Positions 51,893-64,000 of a DNA stretch of 64,000 nt are shown here, in pieces. The notes beneath the pieces were generated by a model, which worked only from the letters and a program-made list of their open reading frames with translations, was not told the origin of the DNA and did not search any database. The stretch is from Siphonodentalium dalli (Eukaryota > Mollusca > Scaphopoda > Gadilida > Siphonodentaliidae). The stretch covers positions 492,001 through 556,000 of the forward strand of contig CP136062.1 in assembly GCA_032622095.1 (NCBI GenBank), in the 5' to 3' direction. The number at the start of each line of letters is the position of its first letter. Within the stretch, counting starts at the first letter, position 1. Made by a program: the position numbers and the translations under genes.

Positions 51893-54800
51893 TAGCTCAA
51901 CGACGTCCATGTGTGCGTGTGTGTGTCCGTCAACAATTTTCTTTGGTGCGGGCTACAGGTCGTACCTTTGGTCTGATCTTTATAAAATTTGTCATGAATG
52001 TTGACATTGACATGTAGATGGGAACAAGTCATTTTGGGGTCATTGGGCAAAAAACATGGCCGCTGGCAGCCATCTTGGATTTCAAAATTAAATCGATTCG
52101 CGTGGTCTACAGGTCATACTGTTCGTCTGATTATCATGAAATTTGTCATGGATGTTAATAATGACAGGCAGATGGGAACGAGCCATTTTGGGGTCGTTCG
52201 GCCAAAAAACATGGCCACCAGCAGCCATCTTGGATTTTACTCTTTGCATGACTAAATCCTCTGGCGCGGGCTACAGGTCGTAGCATTGGTCGGATCTTCA
52301 TGAAATTTGTCATTGGTGTTAACAATGACATGTAGATGGGAACGAGCTGTTTTGTGGTCATTCGGCCAAAATACATCTTGGATTTTACTCTTTGCTTGAC
52401 TAAATCCTTCAGCACAGGCTCTAGGTTTACATTTGGTCAGATCATTATGATATTTGTCATGGCTATTGACATTGACATGTAGATGTGAACGAGTCATTTT
52501 CGGGTGGTTTGACCAAAAAACATGGCCACCAGCAGCCATCTTGGATTTTACTCTTTGCATGACTAAATCCTTTGGCGCGGGCTACAGGTCGTACCTTTGG
52601 TCTGATCTTTATGAAATTTGTCCTGAATGTTGACATTGACATGTAGATGGGAACGAGTCATTTTGGGGTCATTCGGTAAAAAAACATGGCTGCCAGCAGC
52701 CATCTTGGATTTCAAAATCCAATCCATTTGCATGGGCTACAGGTCGTACTGCTTGTCTGATCATCATGCAATTTTGCATGGATGTTAATATTGACATGTA
52801 GATGGGAACGAGTCATTCTGGGGTTGTTATGGCCGCCAGCAGCCATCTTAGATTTTACTCTTTGCATGACTAAATCCTTTGGCGCGGGCTACAGGTCGTG
52901 GCTTTGGTCAGATCTTTATGAAATTTGTCATGAATGTTGACATTGACATGTAGATGGGAACGAGTCTTCTTGGGGTCATTCGGCCAAAAAACATGGCCGC
53001 CAGCAGCCATCTTGGATTTTACTCTTTGCATGACTAAATCCTTTGGCGCGGGCTACAGGTCGTAGCTTTGGTCAGATCTTCATGAAATTTGTTATGGATA
53101 ATGACATGTAGATGGGAATGAGTAGTTTTGGGGTCATTCGACAAAAAAACATGGCTGCCAGCGGCCATCTTGGATTTCAAAATTCAATCCATTGGCACGG
53201 GCTACAGGTCGTACTGCTTGTCTGATCATCATGAAATTTTGCATGGATGTTAATATTGACATGTACATGGGATGGGAACGGGTCATTCTGGGGTCGTTCG
53301 GCCAAAAAACATGGCCGCCAGCAGCCATCTTGGATTTTACTCTTTGCATGACTAAATCCTTTGGCGCGGGCTACAGGTCGAGGCTTTGGTCAGATCTTCA
53401 TGAAATTTGTCATGGATGTTAACAATGACATGTAGATGGGAACAAGTCGTTTTGGCCAAAAAACATTGCCGCCCAGCAGCCAATTTGGATTTTACTCTTT
53501 GCATGACTAAATCCTTTGGCGCGGGCTACAGGTCGTAGCTTTGGTCAGATCTTCATGAAATTTGTTATGGATAATGACATTTAGATGGGAATGAGTAGCT
53601 TTGGGGTCATTCGACAAAAAAACATGGCTGCCAGCGGACATCTTGGATTTCAAAATTCAATCCATTGGCACGGGCTACAGGTCGTACTGCTTGTCTGATC
53701 ATCATGCAATTTTGTATGGATGTTAATATTGACATGTACATGGGATGGGAACGGGTCATTCTGGGGTCGTTCGGCCAAAAAACATGGCCGCCAGCAGCCA
53801 TCTTGGATTTTACTCTTTGCATGACTAAATCCTTTGGCGCCGGCTGCAGGTCGTAGCTTTGGTCGGATCTTCATGAAATTTGTCATGGCTGTTGACCTTG
53901 ACATGCAAATGGGAATGAGTCCTTTTGGGGTCATTCGGTCAAAAGACATGACCGCCAGCAGCCATCTTGGATTTTACTCTTTGCATAACTAAATCCTTTG
54001 GCACAGGCTACAGGTCCTTACTTTGGTCACATCATTATGAAATTTGTCATGAATGTTGACGTTGACATGTGGATGGGAGTGAGTCATTTTGGGGTCATTT
54101 GGCCAAAAAACATGGCCGCTGGCAGCCATCTTTGTCTCTTTGATTTCAAAATTAAATCGATTGGCGCGGTCTACATATCGTACTGTTCGTCTGATTATCA
54201 TGAAATTTGTCATGGATGTTAATAATGACAGTCTGATGGGAATGATTCATTTTGGGGTAGTTCGACCAAAAAACATGGCCGTCATGAGCATCTTGGATTT
54301 TACTCTTTGCATGACTAAATCCTTCGGCACAGGCTCTAGGTCGTACCTTTGGTCAGATCATTATGATATTTGTCATGGCTATTGACATGTACAATGTAGA
54401 TGGGAACGAGTCATTTTGGTATCGTTTTACCAAAAAACATGGCCGTCAGCGGTCATCTTGGATTTCAAAATTCAATCCATTAGCACGGGCCACAGGTCGT
54501 ATCTTTTGTCGGATCATTATTAAATTTGTCATGGATGTTAAAATTGACATGTAGATGGGAAATGAGTAAGTTTGGGGTTGTTCGGCCAAAAACATGGCCG
54601 CCAGCAGCCATCTTGGATTATACTCTTTGCATGACTAAATTCTTTGTCAAGGGCTACAAGTCGAATCTTTGGTCCAATCATCATGAGATTTGTCATGGAT
54701 GTTAACAATTACATGTAGATGGGAAAAGATTCATTTTGAATTGAACCAAGAAACCTGGTCGCCAGCAGCCATCTTGTATTTTACTCTTTACAGACTAAAT

Positions 54801-55085
54801 CCTTTGACACGGGCTATAGGTCGTATCTTTTGTCGGATCATCATGAAATTTGTGAAGGATGTTAACAATGATATGTAAAGAGGAAGGAGACTTTTTTGGG
54901 TCATTTGGCAAAAAAACGATGGCTGTCGCGGCCATCTTGGATTTTAATCTTTGCATAACTAGGCCTTTCAACTTTCCACATTCCTAATCGCCCCATTAAC
55001 TGTAACACATGAAATTATTCCCTTTCCTCGTTGAGCTACAGTGTCTTTGACACTTTCATAATTACATTTCAGTCAATTCACATTT
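51893..55085 (-). mobile_element. Modular array element E2 (inverse of E1, ~20 units)
   Basis: Read on the minus strand it has the same head as E1 (AGTGTCAAAGACACTGTAGC, GGAAAGGGAATAATTTCATG and GGAAAGTTGAAA at 54962-55060). A body of about 20 units of about 156 bp (51960-54955) follows. The tail (51893-51960) has TTGTTGACGG, an ACACACACGCAC run and GTTGAGCTAA. Two unit subtypes alternate: one with TTTACTCTTTGCATGAC, the other with TTTCAAAATTCAATCCATTG (52080, 52720, 53175, 53650, 54140, 54465). The many 60-100-codon frames on both strands (52155-54878) are array translations. Confidence 0.8.
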
Positions 55086-55369
55086 TCAGCTGCATATACA
55101 TGTATACCGGTATGTGAACCAATTTCATCATTACAGAAATTGCAAATTCATCGTTGATTCCATCATCTCAACATTTCATTAAAGTGAGACTTTGTTCACA
55201 CATCGATTCATTCAGGCAACATTTTTTTTTCCATTTCTACACTGGTCATTGCATTGATCGTCTTCAATGGGGATAATCTATAATTATATATGTATATCAT
55301 CGTTAACTATTAAAGTGACATTTCTCTTCCTCCCAATCGATATTGCATTAAAATGACGCTTCATATTCA
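53101..55369 (+). repeat. 2.27-kb duplication, first copy
   Basis: It repeats at 56152-58420 with a constant 3051-bp offset and very few differences (for example near 54420, 54858 and 54920). It includes the inner half of E2, the head and about 300 bp beyond. It ends exactly where the foldback at 55370 begins. Confidence 0.92.
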
Positions 55370-56151
55370 GTTTGTATATAAAATGGTGTATGTACATCCA
55401 ACCGAAAGCCAATGACTGGCGGTAGCGCATGTTCCAAGGTGCCCGACACTATATGCTATGAATTTGGAAAGTCACTTTAAGCTAGTGTTTCGTGTCTATT
55501 TTTATTCGCCGACTACTCGTCAGGGGACAGGCGATTTAATTAGGTAAGTTGACATTTTATATGTCTGTTAACATGTATTCCATGTGTATATAGTTTGGGC
55601 CACGTCATGTGGTGTTGTTGGATTTGCAAATTTCATGCTGGCTATATACTATACACATATCAAAATATCGGAAACATGCAGTCTTCACATCGCAACGAAC
55701 GCGGAGAGGTTGAAACTATTGACGCTACAGTCAGAAATATGTCAGACTAAGATTAACGGCGAGTCAAATAAGACAAACTACAAACCATCCAACAGAATGA
55801 TTGCATGAAAATTGCAAATCCAACAATCCCACATGACGTGGAAAAACTATATACACATGGAATACATGTTAACAGAATGATTGCATGAAATTTGCAAATC
55901 CAACAACACCACATGACGTGGCCCAAACTATATACACATGGAATACATGTTAACAGACATATAAAATGTCAACTTACCTAATTAAATCGCCTGTCCCCTG
56001 ACGAGTAGTCGGCGAATAAAAATAGACACGAAACACTAGCTTAAAGTGACTTTCCAAATTCATAGCATATAGTGTCGGGCACCTTGGAACATGCGCTACC
56101 GCCAGTCATTGGCTTTCGGTTGGATGTACATACACCATTTTATATACAAAC
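55370..56151. mobile_element. 782-bp foldback with 269-bp near-perfect arms
   Basis: Arms 55370-55638 and 55883-56151 start GTTTGTATATAAAATGG and match as reverse complements essentially base for base. The 244-bp spacer ends with an ~80-bp sequence that is a partial tandem copy of the arm's inner end (AACAGAATGATTGCATGAAA at 55791 and 55871). No ORF of interest; the 74-codon frame 55584-55808 crosses the arm boundary. It lies exactly between two copies of a 2.27-kb sequence. Confidence 0.85.
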
Positions 56152-58420
56152 TTGACATGTAGATGGGAATGAGTAGTTTTGGGGTCATTCGACAAAAAAA
56201 CATGGCTGCCAGCGGCCATCTTGGATTTCAAAATTCAATCCATTGGCACGGGCTACAGGTCGTACTGCTTGTCTGATCATCATGAAATTTTGCATGGATG
56301 TTAATATTGACATGTACATGGGATGGGAACGGGTCATTCTGGGGTCGTTCGGCCAAAAAACATGGCCGCCAGCAGCCATCTTGGATTTTACTCTTTGCAT
56401 GACTAAATCCTTTGGCGCGGGCTACAGGTCGAGGCTTTGGTCAGATCTTCATGAAATTTGTCATGGATGTTAACAATGACATGTAGATGGGAACAAGTCG
56501 TTTTGGCCAAAAAACATTGCCGCCCAGCAGCCAATTTGGATTTTACTCTTTGCATGACTAAATCCTTTGGCGCGGGCTACAGGTCGTAGCTTTGGTCAGA
56601 TCTTCATGAAATTTGTTATGGATAATGACATTTAGATGGGAATGAGTAGCTTTGGGGTCATTCGACAAAAAAACATGGCTGCCAGCGGACATCTTGGATT
56701 TCAAAATTCAATCCATTGGCACGGGCTACAGGTCGTACTGCTTGTCTGATCATCATGAAATTTTGTATGGATGTTAATATTGACATGTACATGGGATGGG
56801 AACGGGTCATTCTGGGGTCGTTCGGCCAAAAAACATGGCCGCCAGCAGCCATCTTGGATTTTACTCTTTGCATGACTAAATCCTTTGGCGCCGGCTGCAG
56901 GTCGTAGCTTTGGTCGGATCTTCATGAAATTTGTCATGGCTGTTGACCTTGACATGCAAATGGGAATGAGTCCTTTTGGGGTCATTCGGTCAAAAGACAT
57001 GACCGCCAGCAGCCATCTTGGATTTTACTCTTTGCATAACTAAATCCTTTGGCACAGGCTACAGGTCCTTACTTTGGTCACATCATTATGAAATTTGTCA
57101 TGAATGTTGACGTTGACATGTGGATGGGAGTGAGTCATTTTGGGGTCATTTGGCCAAAAAACATGGCCGCTGGCAGCCATCTTTGTCTCTTTGATTTCAA
57201 AATTAAATCGATTGGCGCGGTCTACATATCGTACTGTTCGTCTGATTATCATGAAATTTGTCATGGATGTTAATAATGACAGTCTGATGGGAATGATTCA
57301 TTTTGGGGTAGTTCGACCAAAAAACATGGCCGTCATGAGCATCTTGGATTTTACTCTTTGCATGACTAAATCCTTCGGCACAGGCTCTAGGTCGTACCTT
57401 TGGTCAGATCATTATGATATTTGTCATGGCTATTGACATGTACAATGTAGATGGGAACGAGTCATTTTGGTGTCGTCTTACCAAAAAACATGGCCGTCAG
57501 CGGTCATCTTGGATTTCAAAATTCAATCCATTAGCACGGGCCACAGGTCGTATCTTTTGTCGGATCATTATTAAATTTGTCATGGATGTTAAAATTGACA
57601 TGTAGATGGGAAATGAGTAAGTTTGGGGTTGTTCGGCCAAAAACATGGCCGCCAGCAGCCATCTTGGATTATACTCTTTGCATGACTAAATTCTTTGTCA
57701 AGGGCTACAAGTCGAATCTTTGGTCCAATCATCATGAGATTTGTCATGGATGTTAACAATTACATGTAGATGGGAAAAGATTCATTTTGAATTGAACCAA
57801 GAAACCTGGTCGCCAGCAGCCATCTTGTATTTTACTCTTTACAGACTAAATCCTTTGACACGGGCTATAGGTCGTATCTTTTGTCGGATCATCATGAAAT
57901 TTGTAAAGGATGTTAACAATGACATGTAAAGAGGAAGGAGTCTTTTTTGGGTCATTTGGCAAAAAAACGATGGTTGTCGCGGCCATCTTGGATTTTAATC
58001 TTTGCATAACTAGGCCTTTCAACTTTCCACATTCCTAATCGCCCCATTAACTGTAACACATGAAATTATTCCCTTTCCTCGTTGAGCTACAGTGTCATTG
58101 ACACTTTCATAATTACATTTCAGTCAATTCACATTTTCAGCTGCATATACATGTATACCGGTATGTGAACCAATTTCATCATTACAGAAATTGCAAATTC
58201 ATCGTTGATTCCATCATCTCAACATTTCATTAAAGTGAGACTTTGTTCACACATCGATTCATTCAGGCAACATTTTTTTTTCCATTTCTACACTGGTCAT
58301 TGCATTGATCGTCTTCAATGGGGATAATCTATAATTATATATGTATATCATCGTTAACTATTAAAGTGACATTTCTCTTCCTCCCAATCGATATTGCATT
58401 AAAATGACGCTTCATATTCA
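56152..58420 (+). repeat. 2.27-kb duplication, second copy, with E2 inner half and head
   Basis: Same content as 53101-55369: about 12 array units in minus orientation, then the head (58013-58110) and its flank. Here, sequence beyond TTCATATTCA continues as TTAAACTTCATTC instead of the foldback, so this copy preserves the ancestral right junction. Confidence 0.9.
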
Positions 58421-58640
58421 TTAAACTTCATTCAATCATTTCTGTTTCTACATCACTTATTGAATTGATTGCCTTCAGGTAAGGTATGCTATGTCCGACT
58501 CAAATATTAAAGTGACGCATCATATGCACTACACTTTATTCAATCATTTCTTTTTCTACATAGTTTACATGTATTGCATTGATTGCCTGCAGCTAAGGTA
58601 ATCTATGTCCAACTCCAATAATACAAATATTAGAGGCATT
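58195..58640. repeat. Degenerate ~115-145-bp tandem repeat
   Basis: TTAAAGTGAC (58232, 58361, 58507), TTCAATCATTTCT (58431, 58541) and TTGATTGCCT recur in order over three to four diverged units. The first part is shared with 55140-55369, where the foldback truncates it. Confidence 0.6.
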
Positions 58641-58702
58641 CCATTTCCATCCATTAATTCTAAGGAAACTTCTGCTGTGATATATATATATATGTATATA
58701 TA

Positions 58703-59250
58703 CATACATGGTACTACATGTGCTACACCACTCGGAGAAATGTCTGTGTCATCACACTAAAATACCATGTTAGAACTTGAATTGATATATTCGTAATCGT
58801 ATATAGTCACCAATAGCCGGGTTACTACCGTAGTACCTGACATTGCCCATCTAGTGAACTATTCAAACCCAACAGGCCTGGTTGATTTCTCTGTGGGATG
58901 ATGGTTCACTTCCATCCTCAAGCTACGTATGCCATTTCATGGCATAATTCTGTTCTGACGTGCATGGGTAGATATGCTTGAGGCCCCACCACAGTTCAAT
59001 TCGCACCAGGTTCTCAGCTATTATTATCTTATGTTCGAACTTTACTCATATGTTTGGACTGATCATTACCATGATTTTAATGCTGGGTTTTAATAGTTCA
59101 CTAGATGCACAATGTCCGTTACTACGGTAGTAACCCGGCTATTGGTGACTATATACGATTACGAATATATTAATCCAAGTTCTAGCATGGTATTTGTGTG
59201 ACGACACAGACATTTCTCCGAGTGGTGTAGCACATGTAGTACCCTGTATG
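58703..59250. mobile_element. 548-bp TIR element with ~170-bp arms
   Basis: The left arm starts CATACATGGTACTACATGTG and runs to about 58873. The right arm (about 59081-59250) is its reverse complement with scattered differences. The centre (58878-59019) is the dispersed repeat also present inverted at 4939-5075. No transposase. Confidence 0.8.
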
Positions 59251-60332
59251 GTACATCCTATAATAATTGTAACATTGAACTTAATGATCAACTTGGTGGT
59301 TGCTCCATTACGTGTCACGTACGATCATATTATATTTCTATATACCATGAGAGAAATTAGCGGGTACGTTTATTTGTGAATTTAACACGTGAATTCCGGG
59401 TGGTGACTGCGCAGAATCCAGCAGAAACTACAGGGTGCTCCGATATAACGGAGGAATATGCAGACAACAACAACTGATCAAATTCATTCCCAGATTCTAG
59501 AATGTACCCGACTTTCAAGTTTAGCCGATTCAGTTCTTTCTGAGGATTAATTACAGCCTTTTCATCTGATAAAAATCATTGGTATATCATTAGCATAATA
59601 ATTAATTACCCCCCGTCAAGCGACCGTCCTGTCAGTGTCATCCGGCTTACGGCAGTTACTTGATCGGAAATTACTTCCGTATATCCCATAGACCGATAAG
59701 GCCTTCACCTTCGCTTCATGGCAAACAATTTTCACAAATGTACGAGTGTACGTAGATTAATTAATCGCTTGATTTCGTGACAATCGACCGTTACTGCGTT
59801 AGGCTTCACTGTAAACTGTTACAGACAACAATGATCAAGATTCCAGAATCATTCAATCAACCAAAAAGTTCGAAGTTCAAAGAAAGATAAAAAAAATGAA
59901 AGAACGAATTCTGTGTAATACGTGTAAATTGTGATACTAAAATTGTAGTATGTTTCCTAGTTACCATCTTCAACTTCAACTTAAGTTCAAGGAATTGATA
60001 TCTGATGAGGATTCTTGTGGAGTTGTGAACACAACAGCACAATGCGTGCTCCTGGAGGCATTTTTCTCCAAATCCAAGATTTGTTTAAAGATAGGTCTGT
60101 TTGCTTTAAATTAAAAATTAAATTTTGTTTATTATTTCATTTAATCATTTTTGATCATTTGACAATTTGTCGTGGTCATTCGTTGGTCATCAGTGTCACA
60201 GTCAGTGTGTTTGTCGTCATTCGTGTTTGGTTGTCGTCTGTCGTGTTTCGTCCTTGGTAGTTTGTCGTCGTGTTTATTGTTGGTCGGTTGTTTTCATCCT
60301 TTGTTCATTTGTGATCAGTCGTGGTTTTTGTG

Positions 60333-60460
60333 GCAAGTACACCGCAGCCCAAATGTAGTTAGCCAGTGGAGCCGCGGTGTACAATGTAGTGCATTTCGGC
60401 CGCAGTGGCAATGCTAACTGCACCGTGGTCAACTGGAAACTTGTTTTGTCCAGCAGGGTA
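60333..60460. mobile_element. F2 end fragment, copy B counterpart of 47632
   Basis: Same abrupt start GGCAAGTACACCGCAGCCCA and same terminal CTTGTTTTGTCCAGCAGGG, showing that truncation predates the large duplication. Confidence 0.8.
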
Positions 60461-60898
60461 CATTATATCCCGTAGATTTGGACTAGGATTACCTAAGCAC
60501 AAACCAGCCGAAAAAAAAATACATGTACTGTAGGTTACACATAATTTTGAAACCTGCAGGCCTGGGTCGATGTGTTTGTCATCAAGACATTTTTCGTCAT
60601 CGATCATTCGACATCGTGTTCATCTTTGGCTGTTTGTTTTTCGTCATCAGTAATTTTTCGTCATCGATTGTTCGACATCGTGTTAGTCGTTGGCCATTTG
60701 TTTTTCGTCATCAGTCATTTTTTGTCATCAGTCGGTATTTGTCTTCGTTGTTGTTTGTTGCCATTTGCCATCGTCATCCTCGCCATTTATCTGTCATTTG
60801 CCACCATTCGTCAGCCGGTGTGTTTTTTCGTTAGTTGTTTTTCATCATCGGTCATTTGTTCATCGGTTGTTTTTCGGAAATTCTGTCTGTGTGTGGGA

Positions 60899-61249
60899 CC
60901 ACTTAACTGCGGTGCGGTTAGCATTGCCACCGCAGCTGAAATGCAACTACACCGCGGCGCCACCGGCTAACAGTTGGGTCGTGATGTAATTGCCATTCGG
61001 CATGGTGTATTTGCCACGGTGTACTTTCATCAAACTGAAAAAAGACAATACAAACCAGAAATCTAACCACGGTGTACATGCCATTCGACCGTGAGGGTAG
61101 TTGCCTTTCGGCCGCAGTGAACTTGCCGTTTGGCCGCAATGTACTTGCCGTTCGGCTGCGGTGCTCAACTGCAGTTACAAACTCTGACACCGCAGCCGAA
61201 CAGCAAATACACTGCGGTGCCAATGGATACTTGTTTTGTCCAGCGGGGT
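60899..61249. mobile_element. F2 element lacking its left tip, copy B counterpart of 48172
   Basis: Begins CCACTTAACTGCGGTGCGG and ends CTTGTTTTGTCCAGCGGGG plus TA. Same missing left TIR as in copy A, so inherited through the duplication. Confidence 0.8.
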
Positions 61250-62654
61250 ACATGTATTGTATGTCTACTTTGATCCCGGAAATGGGCGGGTCCAATTTCA
61301 TGAGTGACCATGTCCTTGACCATGACCTCGCTCATATACATGTAGGTACATAGAACTTCTGTCTCTGTGTATTATAGACTTGAAAACTGCACGACTGATC
61401 GGACTAAAATTTGGTATTAATGTACCAAAGGCCTACTTTGATCCCGGGAACTATATGGGTGGGTCCAATTTCATATGCAACTGTGTCCTTGACTGCGACC
61501 TCGATATATACTCATACATTGTACATGTATACCGGTTGGCAACGTTGTTCCCTAAAGAGCCCGGATGAAGTCAGGCACATCAGCTAAGTGTACCAGTACA
61601 GACTTTCATTTTTGAGGCGCGCGATCGCTCTTGCGCACCATCGCACGGCTAAAACTGAAAACCAGCGAGCGATCGATTGCGCACCTAGGCCAAATACAGA
61701 GAGCGAACCTGATAACGCTATTATCAGTGTCTACCCAGACGAGGTCACACGGTGTGACGTGTCAAATGCACTATCTGTCTGAGACTGAATGATTCGAAGC
61801 TAAAAATACATTTCTATGTACCGGTATGGCTTATGACGTCACATAAATTCCTCGAAAATCAAATCGAGACCACGTGGCCGGGAGATGCTGATATTTATTC
61901 TGTCAGCTTGGAATCTGAGTATTAAATTGATTCCTTATTAATTATTATGAATTACATTTAATATAGGAGCATGTAGAATATAAAACATAGTGTGTAACAT
62001 TCACTTGTGCTTATGGATAGTGGATTAAGCAGTGTTAAACCATCAAAGAGATTCACTGGACATCGATCATGAGTAAACAAATTCAATTTACGCGGCATTT
62101 ATGAATGTATTTCCGCTGTTTATTTTATCTTGATAGAAACCGCGCGCGTGGCCAAAACCCAGCGAGCGGGACTCTGCGCGCCTACATTTTCTAAAAATGA
62201 AAGTCTTCCAGTATACATGTATGTGTACATGTACATATGTACATGTAATAAGTAATAATTTATAAATAACAGTTACCAAATTATGAAAGTTTCCTCAATA
62301 ATATCCTAATAGTATACATGTAGAATAATGATCATATTAAGAATGCGTTATTTTCCGCAAAACACTTTGTGTGAGCGGAGCATTTGTATATATACAGCAT
62401 GTAAATAGTGAGCGATAAGCAAAACACCGTGGTGATTGATTAGGTTGAGAGTGATTCATGGTGACCCATTCAACACCAAAATCGGAGATTTAGCTTATTA
62501 AATGGCTATACCGGTAATGCGGTATGTTGTAAATAAGTTCATGATTCCACTGAATTGTAGGGGCTATGAATCATTGCTGCCTTATCGTAGCGAAAATTTG
62601 ATATAACCCTTTCTTTACTAAATGGATTCTCCCACCAAGTAAAAAATAATTTAT

Positions 62655-62876
62655 TTGAATGATCTATTATTCATTCAGAGGGGTGTTCAGGAAATGCAAG
62701 CAGATGACAACAGACTAACAGATAATACATACATGTACATGTGTAGAAGGATATCTATTAATTGGTTGGAAATGTTCAGAAAAGTTCAACAAACGACTTT
62801 ATCTGAACACTTCCCACAACATCTACTTGTCAATAAGCATTTAGTAAATGAAGGGTTAATATATGATTCTCAATAG
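62655..62876 (+). CDS. Unrecognised 73-residue ORF, duplicate of 50553
   Basis: Identical in length to the copy A frame, with four substitutions (V10G, K24N, Y36N, K65N by residue), all changing amino acids. Retained only as a paired candidate exon; see the copy A entry for arguments against. Confidence 0.15.
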   Translation: MNDLLFIQRGVQEMQADDNRLTDNTYMYMCRRISINWLEMFRKVQQTTLSEHFPQHLLVNKHLVNEGLIYDSQ

Positions 62877-64000
62877 AACTAGAGGTGGGCGGTCCCCAAG
62901 CCTGAATGCCCCAAGCCTGGATTTAGTGTGGCTGACATTTGCGGAATGAGGTCCCCAGAGGGCTAGCATCACCAAATTCACCCTCTGGGAACCTCATTCA
63001 GCTTAGGCCTCTCTGTATGGGAGGCATTGGGTCAGATTCCACAGTTGAAGTTGGTGATGTTCAGCCATTAATTACTTTGATTATGCGATTTAACTTGGAT
63101 TAAATTAAATTTTAATTGGAAATACCCATGATCAGTGTGTTGGTGAACTGCTTGGTGAACTTCCAAGCACCGTACATCTATAAAATGGCTTTGTTGATGT
63201 CAAATGATCCAATATTCCCAATATTCAATAAATTGTGACCTACAAAACTTGAAAATATAAGGGTACATGTAACATAACTTGCTGAATGCTGATATAAGCC
63301 CAAGTTGCCAGGAAATGATATGGGGGCCATTGGTTCATTTCTTTCACCGTTCATATGCTTCAGAACAACCAGACAGCCCCCATTTTAGGTTTACTTTAAA
63401 AAGTACCCCCAATAGTCACAAGGGGGTATCCCCCCCTCCCCTCACTCAAACCTATCACCTCTGTCCCCCAAAATGTCCCCAAATTAGCCTAATCTAAAGG
63501 CGTGAAATAACGGTGGTATTTCTAACAAAATTTTATATACATGTATATGCAGTGGGGGTCTACTCGGTGTTGAGTGTTTTGCTTATCGCATACTCTTTAC
63601 ATACATGTACATGTAGATGTACTGTTTGTTTACATAAGATGACGTTTGCTTACATACAATGTAACACAAAGTACTAACATAACAACATGCTGAAATTAAT
63701 GTGATACATGTATTTATGATTGGTATAAGAACAAGGTTTGTTTATAATATTAATTCCGTTTATGGCGGTTTTAACGGATGTTTTAACAGCTATACCCAGC
63801 GCCAACACTTACCCAATCTTTAAAAAGATCCTCATGGACATATATCATAATTTTCTTCAACGTCTGGCGTGACAACCCGCTAATACATGTAGGGCTGTAG
63901 ACCGTGTATCATAACCTAACGGCATGTATCGTAACTCCACCGCAGTGACCGTTTCCATACTGCTGTCATTGCCAATTCATTAAAAGCGACACATCACATA

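Larger units (their letters stand above)
59337..64000 (+). repeat. Large duplication, copy B, running off the window
   Basis: Matches 46634-51884 from its first base. It has small unique differences, such as an extra CATTTTTTGTCATCAGT near 60717 and a 17-bp repeat in the CAAGCCTGAATGCCCCAAGC region at 62897-62925. It continues to the last base of the window. All features of copy A except 48591-49239 recur at an offset of about 12.1-12.7 kb. Confidence 0.9.

Noticed and set aside
51998-54878. Series of 60-100-codon ORFs on both strands with similar peptides (e.g. beginning MQRVKSKMAAGGHVF)
   Set aside because: They repeat with the ~156-bp array unit in several frames and on both strands; they are translations of a non-coding tandem repeat.

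Overview
This is nuclear DNA from a multicellular animal, almost certainly a marine invertebrate. The evidence is one animal-type Golgi glycosyltransferase gene, long AT-rich non-coding stretches, decayed LINEs, a P-element/THAP9-type transposase relic, hAT-type insertions, many foldback elements and several satellites. Runs of ACATGTAC and ACCGGTA are common. I cannot name the phylum from sequence alone.

The window is gene-poor. The only intact gene I can defend is a beta-1,3-galactosyltransferase-like type II membrane enzyme at 23586-24674 (+, single coding exon). Everything else is mobile or repetitive DNA, or anonymous sequence.

Layout: 0-5 kb, two short foldback elements and a frameshifted non-LTR retrotransposon (about 2330-4180, minus). 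5-14 kb, short repeats, a tRNA-derived SINE candidate (minus), a foldback element of 539 bp, a TTAA-flanked element of 476 bp and a 112-bp tandem array. 14-22 kb, a dense nest: three CCGCGG-rich, TA-flanked elements (one split by a 1.2-kb hAT-like insertion with a perfect 8-bp target duplication), a 984-bp foldback, a modular tandem-array element, a 5S-rRNA-derived repeat dimer and a long-TIR element. 22-25 kb, the gene. 25-41 kb, a second decayed reverse transcriptase, more TTAA-flanked elements, a local tandem duplication, a 20-bp minisatellite of 1.1 kb, and an 84-bp hAT-like insertion. 41-46.6 kb, a 58-bp satellite (2.1 kb), a P-element/THAP9-like transposase pseudogene (minus) and the 3' end of an L1/Tx1-type LINE (+). 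46.6-64 kb, large duplications: 46634-51884 recurs as 59337-64000, and 53101-55369 recurs as 56152-58420 with a 782-bp near-perfect foldback between the two copies.

The most novel-looking system is the modular element seen complete at about 16518-18320 (+) and 51893-55085 (-). It has a conserved head of about 120 bp, a body of about 10 to 20 diverged units of about 156 bp, and an AC-rich tail. Both borders are shared by the two copies, so it looks like a mobile unit rather than a plain satellite. It resembles in plan the pearl/HINE (Helitron-related) elements known from bivalves, but that link is inference. A second theme is that several unrelated foldback families are each bounded by TTAA.
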